From Ephydatia muelleri (taxonomy: Eukaryota > Porifera > Demospongiae > Spongillida > Spongillidae): a stretch of DNA of 64,000 nucleotides. The notes beneath the pieces are model-generated. The model searched no databases. It had not been told where the DNA came from and was given only the letters and a program-made list of their open reading frames with translations. Made by a program: the position numbers and the translations under genes. Below are positions 12,901-23,783 of this stretch, piece by piece. The stretch covers positions 2,020,788 through 2,084,787 of the forward strand of contig JABACO010000010.1 of NCBI GenBank assembly GCA_013339895.1. Direction: 5' to 3'. The first letter of the stretch is position 1. Each line of letters opens with the position of its first letter.

Positions 12901-15900
12901 AAGTATGTGATAATGTTTCAATCTTCATTTTCTCAGAACCTACTTCCATATGCTCCAATGGGGATGTACGTCTGGTTAATGGATCAACCCCGATGGAGGG
13001 AAAAGTGGAGGTGTGCATAGGACAACAGTGGGGCGCAGTGTGTGGAGATCATTACTGGAACAGTGACACAAGTGGAGCCAACACAGTTTGTGAACAGCTT
13101 GGATACAGTCCCAGCGATGCAGCAACATATACGCACTCATATTTTGGATCTGAAACAGGCGAGGTCTTTCTGTTAAATGTCCACTGTGATGCTAGCGCTG
13201 CTAGACTGGTGGACTGCAGTTTCAGCTACCAAAGTGGCAATGAAAACTGCTATGTTGGATACATTGCAGGTGTACGTTGTCAAGGTAAAAGCAAATTCAT
13301 CGTGAAGATTTAGCGAATCAGTTATCAGGAAGCTCAGACAGCATTTGTATGGTTTTCTAACCTTGCTCTGAGCTAATACCATGATGCATGTATGACAAAA
13401 TAAGTGTCAAATCCTTGCAGGGATGCCCAATAGTGTTTGCACCAATGGAACAGTGCGTCTTGCTGGAGGCTTGACTCCTTATGAGGGGAGGGTGGAAGTA
13501 TGTGCTCACGGAACTTGGGGAACAGTGTGTTCTAATAACTGGGACATTCGAGATGCTTCTGTGGTATGTAGTCAACTTGGCTACAAGGCTGCAGGTACAT
13601 GTGGAAAAATATATCTATAAGATGTACCTTTTACTGCATTTATATCCCCTGCAGGTGTATTTTTGTATGCGTACAGTCAATATGGTCTGAGCACTGGTCC
13701 AGTGTGGTTCAGAAATTTCAACTGTATTGGTGTTGAACAAAGACTAATTGACTGTCCTGTCATCTCTAATACTGATGCATATTGTGATCACTACAATGAT
13801 GCAGCAGTGCAGTGTTCTGGTAAGAAATATAGTGTCCCTTTTCAAGGCAACTCAAATCTTCATTTTGTAGCCACTATACAGAATTGCACAGATTGGGACA
13901 TTAGGCTGGTAGGTGGCTCTTCGCCATTACAGGGGAGAGTGGAGGTGTGCTACATGAATCAGTGGGGCACAATCTGTGGCTATAGTGATAGTGTTCCAAT
14001 ATTGGCCAATGTCATCTGCAGACAGCTAGGATATTCATACTACAATCCTACTGTATACTATAATTCCTACTTTGGACGAGGGTCAGGAGGTATATATCTT
14101 TATACACCAACACTATTTTGCACCGGAAATGAGACTGGACTACAGAACTGCAACCACTCACCTCTCGGATATCATCGGTGTTATGATCACTCTAATGACA
14201 TTGGAGTTCAATGTCAAGGTACATTCTAGAATGGTAATAGAATGTCAATATTTGTTCAATTATTTTCTAGCTGGTACCATTGGTCCAGCTTATACCCAAT
14301 GTGTAAGTGGAAACTTCCGATTGGTGGGCGGGTCTGCTCCCTCAGTGGGCAGGGTGGAGATATGCCTGGGGGGCAACTGGAGTACTATATGTGGATATCC
14401 ATCACCCTGGAAACAAGGACAAGCTACTGTTATTTGTCGACAACTTGGATTGGAACCATCAGGTACAACAGTCGTTGTGTTGGATTTCATTGTACCCTGG
14501 CCTTAGTGTATGCACACATCACCAGGTGCTGAATTAGTTTACAGTGGAATATTTGATCAGGGAGGTGGCTTATCAGTCTATCTGGAAGCAATGTGTACAG
14601 GAAATGAAACATCTTTCCTTCAGTGTCCATCAGAATACTATGGCAGCTGCTATGACCATACACATGACATAGGAGTCCGATGTGCTCCAGGTTTGTACAC
14701 ATGCTCATGCAGTTGCCTGCACATGATTGTGGATCATTATTTCATTATGCTGTCTTGTTTAAATATCTTTGTCTGTCAGTTCTTTCCAGTCAATGTCTGG
14801 ATGGTGATGTCAGATTGGTTAATGCAACAAATGGAACAATAGGACCTGGCATCATTGAAGGAGTTGTGCAGATCTGTTATGGTGGTCAATGGGGTGTGGT
14901 TACTGGATCAGCATGGTCACTCAGTGAAGCCAATGTGGTCTGCAGACAGTTACATTATGCTCCAGTGGCCCTTAAAGCATTCGGTTATCCCAGAGACACT
15001 GCAATAACAGAAAACATTGCTTTTTCACAATTCTATTGTGCTGGTTATGAGAAAAAGATTCTTGATTGCTACCACGATTCTCCTGGTTACTATAATTATT
15101 ACTACAATATTTATGTAGCTGTGAGATGCCAAGGTACAGGTTATTGATATGTATTCTAAATTTATGTGTCCTTTTTCTCTTGCCAAACTATTATAGTATC
15201 CTGTCTTCAGTGCCAAGATGGAACCACTCAACTAGTGGGTGGAAACTCAAGTTATGAGGGCAGAGTTGAGGTGTGTGAAGGAGGGTGCTGGGGTCCTGTG
15301 TGTATTGGTGACAGTGGGTGGAGCTCATTGGATGCAGCTGTAGTGTGCAACCAGCTACAGATGGGCTCTCAAGGTAAGGACTGTTGAGATTTTCTATACG
15401 AGTACCATATTGCCCTCCCTTCTCAGGAGCTGTTCCAAGGTACTACTACTCTCTGGCATCACCTCCCATGTTGGCTCCTCACTGCACAGGGTACGAGTCT
15501 TCTCTGTTCAACTGTGCACAGTCTGTGTGCCATGTTGAGAACTACAACTATGCTGGAGTGGATTGTTCTCCAGGTACAGTATCACCAAAAAAATGATGGC
15601 TGCAATCCAAATATTAATGTGTGAAAAACATAAAGGGCATTTTTAAAGACATCAATAAGCGCTTGCTTTGCGTAAGTTTTTGAAATGAACTACAACACAG
15701 CTGTGAACTACACAGGTTCATGTAACACTAGCTGAAAGTTTTTTCAATTCTACTAGTCATAATTTTCCAATTGCGGAGGATAATTGTTTTTGGCTTAATT
15801 AAACCCGAAAAATGAGGTGCATATGAAGAATGCAATATGCTGCATAATTTAGTTCAAGTGTAATAACACCAAAATGCAATCAGACTATTCATGCTAATAT

Positions 15901-18900
15901 ATATCGTTTCCACCCCTGTATTAACAGCCAAATGGTTTTGGCCAAGAATTGATATTATTACATTCATCCTTTTCACTGGGTGCTGGTCCCGAGCTGAACA
16001 AATATCTCTGAGGTGGATGCCGTTCAGCTGAGAGAATTTTCTTTGTACCATTGTCCCATGATAGTCAACCTCGTGAGGATCTTCAACCACTTTCTGATGC
16101 TCATGAAGGCGACCCTTAGAATGATTCATTGTCTTCTTGGGGATTCAACCATTTCCTGATGCTCAAGCTGAGAACTGTACTGTGTTAGGTGAAATTCGAT
16201 TCCAGGTGCTTCCCAGTATTGATGTGATATATCACTTGACCACTGGGTTCCTCCAGATTTGTGCTATTAGACACAATTTGTTGTCACAGACGGTTGATAA
16301 AAACTTCGGTTTTAACTCGATTTGTGATTTTCACATTAGTGGTGTCTTCACTGATTTAACATCCCAACGAGGAGGATTTAGTTTTCCCTCTTTTGGAAGT
16401 TTTCTAGTTTTCCCGCTCTTCTGGATCGACAACCATACCATGTCACCTGGATTTTCTATCATAGTAAAAATTCTGATGCGAATTGTGTGACTCAATAATA
16501 TACCGCTATCGTGAGTAAATGCTCATATCCGATTAAGGATGTCGCGGCAAAACTGTGCTTATCCTGTCATGAAGTGTCTAGAAGCTTCATCGTCTTTCCA
16601 TCCCATATCGCACGAAAGAGAAACCAGTGCTGTGCTGTACGCTTTCGACTATATTTTGATGCTAGCGATCTCTTATGCTATCTCCTTCCACAGATGTGGA
16701 ACACAGCCTGCAAGTCTCCATTACGCGCACGAATTACGATGACGTATTACACTTATTACGATGACGACAAAGTATTACATTGTATTACATCACGTGTAAA
16801 TGTTCACAGAACAAAAATCTTCGATCTATAGACAAGACCAAGTGTACGAGCGTGGCTGGGTCTGGGTACGAGACTAACTGGCGTGTTTCATTGATTTGTA
16901 TTCTGAAAGCAACACGTTGTGTGCCAGCTGTGGGGTGAAGATGCTGAATACCTTTAGAAAAAACTGCTATTAGCAATTCTATCTCAGCAGGCAAAAAATC
17001 TCAATTGAGCCTTACTTCGTAGTGCGTTGGAAGCGGGCAAACAAACAAGAACGGTGCATCATAATATCCTTGAAACGTGTATAATTCCCACCCGCCGTCA
17101 TTGAATCATTTCACTAGGGGGTGTGGCAGTCATTGCCCTCTCTGTGGATACTGGTTCCCGCAATCAGTGTCCACCCGCATTTTTTGGTTACGTGTCGTAG
17201 CCATTGCATTGCAGAAGTAACACTGTGTCATTTTCATAAAGCTTTCTATTTGATTATATTAATTTTAATTTCATCAGCAGATGCCAATATATGTGTTCGT
17301 GGTACTAGAAATTGTACTTCACTGTACAACAACACAGTCAGAAGCTGCACATGCTCTTGTAACACTGGATTCTCACTTGCTGCAGACAACCGCACATGCA
17401 ACGGTATGTAACTGTCATCACAAATTGGGAACACACTATATTTGTGGTTGTTGTACATTTTATCATACCTTGCGTGCACTTTGTGTTGTAAAAGTGAGCT
17501 TTAAATGTGCAAGAATAAACAGCATGGATATAACACATACAAGGATTTGTACGAGCTGTTTGACATAACAGCTATGTTGAATTCTTTTGTTCTTATAATT
17601 GTGATTCTCACTGAAATGTCATAGTGGACGTGTGTTTACTCCAACATTCAGACATCAATGAGTGTGTGCTTGGAACAAGCGGTTGTACCCAATTATGCAA
17701 CAACACAGTTGGAAGCTACAAATGTTTCTGCAACACGGGCTACACTCTTCATATAAACAACCGCACATGCATTGGTGAGTGTCAAAGTAGTTTTATGCAA
17801 ATGTAATTACAGACATGTGTTGTCATACAGCATGTCAACTGCCAAGCTTGTTCTACAATTGTGATAGTGTTTTATATTTTTATTATATAATTTAATCTTG
17901 AAATAAACATAGGTAAATGGCTACAAAGGAACTATTTGTGATCCCAGCAACGTGCAAGGAGGGTATGAGCATTTTGTTGCCTTAATCATTGCACACAATA
18001 AGTTCATCATAAATTTATCCCAGAATTTAAAGTGGGGTTCACAAAAGTGCACCAGGAACTTTTTGTGTAGAGGTCAAAAATATACCTCCTGCATTAAAGA
18101 ACATCTAAGTACTTCTGCACTTATATACCGTCCGATGAACTTGAAATATTAGTCTGCCTGATTTTAAAACAATTGAACATGCATAACTATTGTATGCTTC
18201 GTGTACAAAAGTATAGAATTAACACAAAACTGAGTATGGAACTTGCTACAGAGACTAAAACATAAAAAGATGTTTCTTATTATCCCTATCATAATCCGTC
18301 CGGTAAACGTAAGATTTCCAGAACTGTTGGCGTTTGTAATCATTTTCCCATAGACTTCCCGTTCAATTTATTTATAACGCGTGACGCTGGTATTCATGAG
18401 TTGCTATGCCAATACCATCATATTTCATCAGAAATGAAACAAAGCGCGGTATTGGAATCAAAAGTCGTTTTAAAATATTCTCTATGGCGTGATCATAAAG
18501 ATGATTCGTAGAAATTGGTTGCTACACATTTCCTATATCCATCTGTGAGGGTCCATAATTGTATGCTAACTAAATAACGTTTATTAATTATCAAAGAGGA
18601 AGAGACAATTAATATTTAAATGTAGGCTGTAATTCAACTCTTTATAAATATCGTGCAAGCTAATTAAAAATCCAGTCCCTATACTCCACGTAGGATAGTT
18701 CGATTTTTAATGCATAAGAACTGTTATACAGACGAACTTTCCAGTGAAACATGTAAAAATAAAAATAATGGAAAACTTGATAAATTTCTCACTAGAGCAC
18801 TTTTGCGGGGAACTGTAATAGGATTTTTTGACCAGCATATCATTCAAAAAGCATTGGCTTCAGGGGCGCCTATGGGGCTTGCACTCCTCCACACCTCCTA

Positions 18901-21900
18901 GCTGGGCAGAAGGGAGACCCCTATGTAAGGGCTGTAAGGCATGCTTAACTATTCAAAATTTGATAATTAGATGCACCCTATCAGTGAGACATTTGAATGA
19001 ACATGAACGTGTCAAGCTAATTAAAAATCCACTCCACGTAGGACAGTTTGATTTTTGATGCATAAGAACTGTTATGTAGACGAAAGTTCCAGTGCACAAG
19101 CAAATAATAATAATGGAAAACCTGATAAATTTCTCACTAGCGCACTTTTGCTGGAAATTGTAACAAATAGCATTTTCAGCATATCATTCAAAAAGCATTG
19201 GTTTCTGTGGCTCTGCCTCAGAGCCTATGGTGCTTGCACTCCTCTACACCTCCTAGCTGGGCAGAAGGGAGACCCCCTTCCACACCCTTCCTCTGATTCA
19301 TTATTCTTGTTAGACTTGTACATTTTTGTCATACTTTGCATGCATTTGTGTTGTAAAATTGAACATCAAATGAGTAAGAAGAAAAAGCATGGATGTCTTC
19401 CACGGCATGGAAAGATTTGTATGAGCTAACAGCTTTCCAACAGCCAAACTGAATTGTCTTGTTCTTACAATTGCGATTGTGCAGATGTCATCGTTGTCAT
19501 GTGTTCACTCCAATATCTAGACATCAATGAATGCACACTTGGCACAAGTGGTTGCACACAATTATGCACAAACACAATTGGAAGCTACACATGCTCTTGT
19601 AACACTGGCTACTCACTTCATGCAGACAGCCACACATGCAATGGTGAGTGTCAAAATAGTTTCTATGCAAATGTGATTATGACATGTGCTTAACCTTATT
19701 GCATGTTGTCTTCCAGCATGCCATCAGCCATGTTGAACTATCATGTTCCTACATTTGCAATTGTGCAACTGTTAGTACTAAAATGTGCTTACATGTACTT
19801 AATTTAGACATCAACGAATGTGTGCTTGGAACAAGTGCTTGCACTCAATTATGCAACAACGTAGTTGGAAGCTACACGTGTGCCTGTAGTGCCGGTTACA
19901 AACTTGATGCAGAGAACCATACATGCAGTGGTAAGTGTTATAATTTTGTATTTGTTGCACTGCATTGGCTGCCATTATTATATTATCTAAATCATATTCA
20001 TTGAGATTAATATAACTAAAAGCAGCAATCTTTTTGCATTGGTTAGTGTTCCACGGCTATACACTGCTTTGGTATGCACCCATATCTGTGAATTCTACAA
20101 TAGAATGTCTGTCCGAACCCACAAACAAACCTTAATATCTGCATGTGGCTTTTTAACTTACAATAGTAATTTATAGTTTTTAATGTCATGAGTGCGTTTA
20201 GTAGCATTGCAATAGCTGACTATTACATGAGAATAGCAATGTAATTCCATTCAGGTGGATCCTATCGCCATTACAAATAAAAATGTTTTGTAATGGAGAG
20301 GTAAATTGAGAAGGACCATAAATCAAATAAATTAAGGCCTTATATTTTAGCTGTAAAGTAATGTAAGGGCTGTAAGGCAAGCTTAGCTATTCAAAATTTA
20401 ATAATTAGATGCACCCCATCAGTGAGACATGTGTATGAATGTGTTTGTCTTGTACTAACTAGGAATCTGTCACCATATGTGGTTGTAGACCGAAAGAGTA
20501 CAAGTTTAGCCTAGTAGTGTTGGGCTGGCTATTGTAACATAGTCTATGGTTGTTTTAATTGTGTTTATTTTGCATTACACCCACGTATATAATCTGTGTT
20601 GATGACTAATAGGAAATAACTATTTGTTTAAGCTGAAATAGTAAAATTGCAGCTAGATCGATCTTCTATCGAATTTGTCATTACATAAAATGAATGTAAC
20701 TTAAAATGAAATTACATCTGTTCTTGCAGTCCTGGTTCTATAATAATAGATTGTTTCGAAGGCTTGTGGGGATTATTCCACAATTAATGAATGGGTGAGT
20801 AAATGTGAGCACCATATCCAAAGTGTAAATTTAGTACAACTTATACAATGTACACCACTCCACTAAAAAGTTACAGTGTTTGCTAATATTGAATTGCATT
20901 TAGTTATATGATTTCTGCAAACTGATGTTTTTGCTGACATATTCATTCCAACATCTAGACATCAATGAATGTGTGCTTGGAACAAGCACTTGCATTCAAT
21001 TATGCAACAACACAGCTGGAAGCTACACATGTTCTTGTAACACTGGCTACAAACTTGACGCAGACAACCATGCATGCAAAGGTAAGCTTTATGATTTTCA
21101 ATGTGCGCACCAGATTGGTTGGCATTATTAAACAAACTGTTTAGAGGATTCATTATTATGCATTGGTTAGTGTTATACTGCAATACTATGCATTTGCATC
21201 TGTACATTCTGACTTTTCCAATCCAAACTGTACATGTTATATTTGCATGTGCTTTGCCATATGCAATACACCTATATACAAACTTACGACATTAATGTTG
21301 ATAAAAGAATCAATGAACAGTGATTGTAATATCAGACTATTTGGAACGTTCTATATGAAAATGGGTCTTCATTTTATAACATAAAATTTAAATCGATATA
21401 TCTTCCGAAATATAGAGGAGTTGCATGTGACGTCGCGCGCATCTTACATCACTAAGTATGTTACTATAAATATGCGCTGCGTGGGTACGAGATAAACAAT
21501 AACCGGACGGGAACGATAGAAGGCGGCGGCATACGCTCACGTGGTACATATTTATAGCGTGCCGTATACATAAATAGCAACATACATATGATGTAACTAA
21601 ACAATGCAAGGCGCGCGTGACGTCAATGCAACTCCTCTATTGACGCAATCGGGTTCCTATTTTTAGCACATCATACCACACCATTACTATATGTGAAAAT
21701 TCACTTTGGTGTCTTACACATGCGAGGTACCGACGTTACAAGGTCCGATACCCCGTAGGGTTCAAAACGGCCACATCTTCAGGTAGGAGTGTCCAAATCG
21801 GTTCAAAATAGGTACCTATGTAGAAGGGTCCTACCGCTATTGATTTGTTCTGTTCGTTAATTTTTGCTTTCTCCGTTATGGAGATACAAGTGTGCAAAGA

Positions 21901-23783
21901 AATTGCATATTTCCCGGGCGTTACGCGCCATTAACGTATTACGACTGGCTTCGAGGATGTCCTCGTAATACGTTAATGGCGCGTAACGCCCGGGAAATAT
22001 GCGATTTCTTTGCACAATTGTATCTCCATAACGGATAAAGCAAAAATTAACGAACAGAACAAATCAATAGCGGTAGGACCCTTCTACATAGGTACCTATT
22101 TTGAACCGATTTGGACACTCCTACCTGAAGATGTGGCCGTTTTGAACCCTACGGGGTATCGGACCTTGTAACGTCGGTACCTCGCATGTGTAAGACACCA
22201 AAGTGAATTTTCACATATAGTAATGGTGTGGTATGTTGTGTTAATAATAGGAACCCGATTGCGTCAATATTTCGGAAGATATATCGATTTAAATTTTATG
22301 TTATAAAATGAAAATCCCTAAGACCCATTTCGTATAGAACGTTCCATTTAATGAATATTGCACCATTCAGTGTGACCATTGCGTACAAAATGTTGTTTAG
22401 TGGTGACCCAAATAAACTGTGATAATAACTGAGGCCTGATTAAAAATACTCCAATTGAATAATTCTATATATTTATTTCTTTTGGTCTAGGGTTGGCATG
22501 ATCATGGTTAGTATGTATTACAAGCTTATGTCTAATCTCTATTGATGAAAAATGGACAAGAAGTATTTGTGACCACTGATTGAATAGTAAAATAATTTGG
22601 ACTGCTGCTAGAAATTCTACTGAATTTGTCATGAAACAAAGCCTGTGTCTATCAATTTTTTCTGTTTGTCCCATGCAGATATTAATGAGTGCTTAGATGC
22701 GGAAGCATGCAGCTCGCAAGTCTGCACCAACACCAATGGAAGTTACATCTGCTCTTGCAATCCTGGTTCTATACTAAGCGCAGACATGAAGACTTGTGAA
22801 GGTTATTCAAATAGTTCTCAATAGCTATGATCACTCCATTGCTATCAGAGCCTATTCATATTTACCCAAATTATACAAGACATTATTGAGAAGCAGCTAC
22901 ATTAAAAAAATTACCTTTCTTACTTTACAGCTTTCGCTGCAACTCTAAATACTGTGGCAGTCACACTTGCTGGATACACTGTTGATTCTGTATGGCCAAA
23001 CCGCCATATAAAGCACACCTTAAATGGGTTTATATTATTTTATAAATTTCTGTACACAGTTTATACAAACTAAATTCATCAGTACACTTCAATATGTTTT
23101 AGAAGCATATTGCATAGATGACAGATGTTCAAGGTATCTCTCTGGCCACAAAGTGTACTGTGTTGGTGTGTTTAAATTGGTTCTGTCACCTTGCAGTCAG
23201 ACAGTGAATGCTCAGTACATAGTGACAATCAAGAGTATCACAAACATTGCTGCTGGGATCATGGTCATACTGCAGGTACAGACGTCCAACACTGTGCTAA
23301 GTGCCACAGTTGTTACACAGGTGTTCACAGTAAGTGGTTTATCGTGACAAGATCGTAATGTAAAACTAATGCTACAAAATACTTTTCATCAGGAAAGAAA
23401 GAACACATTAGCTGCAGGTGGCTTTATCATTGTCAGTGTTGCACCATACTCTGAGCCAGCATCCGAACTGAGCCTCGAGGGAACAGTCGCTGTCATTGTT
23501 GTGCCTACAGTGGTTGGGTCAGTGATTGTGGCAGTTGTGTTGGTGCTGCTATTCATGTGTTGCTGCCAGTAAGTGGATCAATTTGTTCTGTGATGTTTAT
23601 ATTTTACACCATCCACTCTCCAAAAATAATTATGAAAGAAATTATAATAAAAAGCTCAAGCTCAAAGTAACCACAGCAGAAGGAATGTCTGGCATTCAGG
23701 AGCTTCACACAATGGATGTGATTAGCTCTGCAGAAAAGACCACGACTTTCTTTGACAATGCCTATGATGTCACAAATACATAA
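6690..23783 (+). CDS. Gene A: SRCR(8)-EGF(6)-SEA-like-TM receptor, 24 exons
   Basis: Splice-consistent model of about 1,408 residues with no stop or frame break. Exons: 6690-6750; 11665-12006; 12067-12252; 12307-12549; 12937-13284; 13421-13594; 13655-13819; 13871-14218; 14271-14462; 14526-14690; 14780-15133; 15197-15373; 15427-15573; 17281-17403; 17652-17774; 19521-19643; 19808-19930; 20959-21081; 22679-22801; 22931-22989; 23060-23133; 23197-23329; 23393-23568; 23639-23783. Introns are GT-AG; those up to 22930 are all phase 1. It should be a type I single-pass surface protein. SRCR plus EGF suggests ligand or cell recognition, as in sponge aggregation-receptor-like SRCR proteins (family knowledge). 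The last acceptor (23638) lacks a good pyrimidine tract and is the least certain junction. No polyadenylation signal was identified. Confidence 0.85.
6751..7449. other. Start of gene A intron 1
   Basis: Intronic sequence. A (GT)n microsatellite occupies about 6865-6911. Nothing coding was recognised in the rest. Confidence 0.6.
7450..8416 (-). pseudogene. Integrase-core (rve-type) transposase remnant inside gene A intron 1
   Basis: On the minus strand 8063-8416 contains an N-terminal helix-turn-helix region ([20 protein letters not shown], then [19 protein letters not shown]). About 7878-8066 follows with [10 protein letters not shown] and HRLDSRGA, and 7450-7647 has [13 protein letters not shown] then [11 protein letters not shown]. 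This order matches a family of metazoan integrase-like proteins, possibly Ginger or retroelement-derived (recognised by memory). Frames change between blocks and the central catalytic part is missing, so it is dead. It lies antisense to gene A. Confidence 0.65.
8417..9839. other. Intron 1 interior, no gene seen
   Basis: A minus-strand open frame at 8951-9244 (97 codons) has protein-like composition but no recognised domain or splice context. The rest shows nothing I can support. Confidence 0.4.
9840..10000. repeat. 21-bp minisatellite
   Basis: About seven copies of a 21-bp unit, catccatcgatggacccttc plus g, with variants. Because 21 is a multiple of 3 it stays open in several frames on both strands, which explains the repetitive PSMDPSH-type frames. 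Confidence 0.85.
10187..10372. repeat. Imperfect gtgatggtgttgaaaggat repeats
   Basis: Imperfect short repeats of gtgtgtgaagtgatggtgtt and gaaaggat type, low complexity. Confidence 0.6.
10373..11664. other. End of gene A intron 1
   Basis: Contains a poly-G run at about 11587-11622 just before the acceptor acag at 11661-11664. An open stretch at 10577 starts DINEAYWW and is Cys-rich, but it lacks the EGF spacing. Otherwise nothing. Confidence 0.5.
11665..12549 (+). CDS. Gene A SRCR domains 1 and 2
   Basis: SRCR1 is a single exon (11665-12006): [31 protein letters not shown] and a C-terminal Cys cluster, including GDCD and LLDCY. SRCR2 is split over 12067-12252 and 12307-12549, with the intron after [11 protein letters not shown]. 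Hallmarks are [36 protein letters not shown] and ATVHCAG. Between the last cysteines SRCR2 has a tyrosine-rich insertion (about 12428-12492) where TAT/TTA codons run together, an expanded coding microsatellite. All boundaries are phase 1. Confidence 0.88.
12937..13819 (+). CDS. Gene A SRCR domains 3 and 4
   Basis: SRCR3 is one exon (12937-13284) with [41 protein letters not shown] and GVRCQG. SRCR4 is split over 13421-13594 and 13655-13819 with [32 protein letters not shown], then the intron, then [13 protein letters not shown] and AAVQCSG. The split falls at the same place as in SRCR2. Domain length and Cys spacing are usual for the family. Confidence 0.88.
13871..14690 (+). CDS. Gene A SRCR domains 5 and 6
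   Basis: SRCR5 is one exon (13871-14218): [54 protein letters not shown]6 is split over 14271-14462 and 14526-14690: [31 protein letters not shown], then after the intron [12 protein letters not shown] and GVRCAPG. SRCR5 is closest to SRCR1 by eye, in line with duplication of a two-domain unit. Confidence 0.88.
14780..15573 (+). CDS. Gene A SRCR domains 7 and 8
   Basis: SRCR7 is one exon (14780-15133): [50 protein letters not shown]; one usual Cys after GVV is absent (Thr-Gly). SRCR8 is split over 15197-15373 and 15427-15573: [30 protein letters not shown], then [13 protein letters not shown] and AGVDCSPG. It is shorter in its second half than the others. The acceptor for exon 14780 was chosen over a nearby ag at 14788-14789 because only it keeps phase 1. 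SRCR8 is the domain duplicated as a pseudogene at 1-349. Confidence 0.85.
15574..17280. other. Gene A intron between SRCR8 and EGF1
   Basis: A 1.7-kb intron; the pseudogene copy at 350-512 has only 163 bp here. It carries a retroelement remnant (16140-16475) and, at about 16851-16876, ctgggtctgggtacgagact, the end of the hairpin family seen whole at 57500-57607. Confidence 0.6.
16140..16475 (-). pseudogene. Probable LTR-retrotransposon Pol C-terminal remnant
   Basis: The minus strand reads [20 protein letters not shown], then after a shift [16 protein letters not shown]. This resembles the post-integrase GDxVW...RKL...VHxNRLKP segment of Gypsy-like Pol proteins. Stops and shifts interrupt it. 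The match rests on short motifs only. Confidence 0.35.
17281..22801 (+). CDS. Gene A EGF array (6 domains, one per exon)
   Basis: Six exons of 123 bp, all phase 1-1: 17281-17403, 17652-17774, 19521-19643, 19808-19930, 20959-21081, 22679-22801. EGF1 is atypical: it starts DANIC, and LYNNT replaces the LCNNT cysteine. EGF2-6 start DINEC and carry the C-x-N-x4-Y-x-C pattern (for example [10 protein letters not shown]) of calcium-binding EGF with Asn/Asp hydroxylation. EGF6 ([14 protein letters not shown], then NPGSIL) differs from the rest and is nearly identical to the last EGF of gene B (52431-52553), so it belongs to the shared terminal cassette. Introns between EGF2 and EGF5 contain duplicated blocks, evidence for recent exon duplication. 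Confidence 0.87.
18640..19290. repeat. Tandem duplication inside a gene A intron
   Basis: The block from about 18655 (gctaattaaaaatccagtcc) through 18920 recurs from about 19015 to 19280 with about 10-15% differences, including gcataagaactgttat and cacacctcctagctgggcag. The part gtaagggctgtaaggc at 18921-19000 recurs again at about 20359-20440. The intron copies track the duplication of the neighbouring EGF exons. Confidence 0.8.
20690..20765 (+). pseudogene. Relic of a terminal-cassette EGF exon
   Basis: ttacatctgttcttgcagtc and the following cctggttctat match the middle of EGF6 (22679-22801), with matching flanks such as gaatttgtcat. Splice sites and frame are gone. Confidence 0.6.
21342..22346. 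repeat. 1-kb foldback (palindromic) element, copy 1
   Basis: The terminal inverted repeats are tggaacgttctatatgaaa on the left and the complement on the right. The arms pair almost throughout to a centre near 21960, where gggcgttacgcgccattaac is mirrored. No coding frame is seen. It lies in the gene A intron before EGF6. The left arm carries a separate 225-bp insertion (21414-21638). Confidence 0.85.
21414..21638. mobile_element. Nested MITE in the left foldback arm
   Basis: The inverted ends are agaggagttgcatgtgacgtc and gacgtcaatgcaactcctct. The right arm of the host foldback has the uninterrupted site (ccgaaatattgacg in complement), so the empty site is visible and a 2-bp duplication (AT, or TA on shifting) is implied. 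It is a non-coding Tc1/mariner-like MITE by site preference, though the family is not proven. Confidence 0.75.
22931..23783 (+). CDS. Gene A terminal cassette: SEA-like domain, TM helix, cytoplasmic tail
   Basis: Exons 22931-22989 (phase 1 to 0), 23060-23133 (0 to 2), 23197-23329 (2 to 0), 23393-23568 (0 to 2) and 23639-23783. The extracellular part ([14 protein letters not shown], then [20 protein letters not shown]) has the helix then beta-hairpin rhythm of a SEA domain, but no GSVVV cleavage site; this assignment is inference. The exon at 23393 encodes a roughly 24-residue hydrophobic helix ending in a cysteine cluster (FMCCC), a candidate palmitoylation site. The 48-residue tail ends [11 protein letters not shown]. 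Gene B has the same exon phases and a DNVYD motif in the same place, so a tyrosine motif DNxYD is conserved. Confidence 0.82.
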
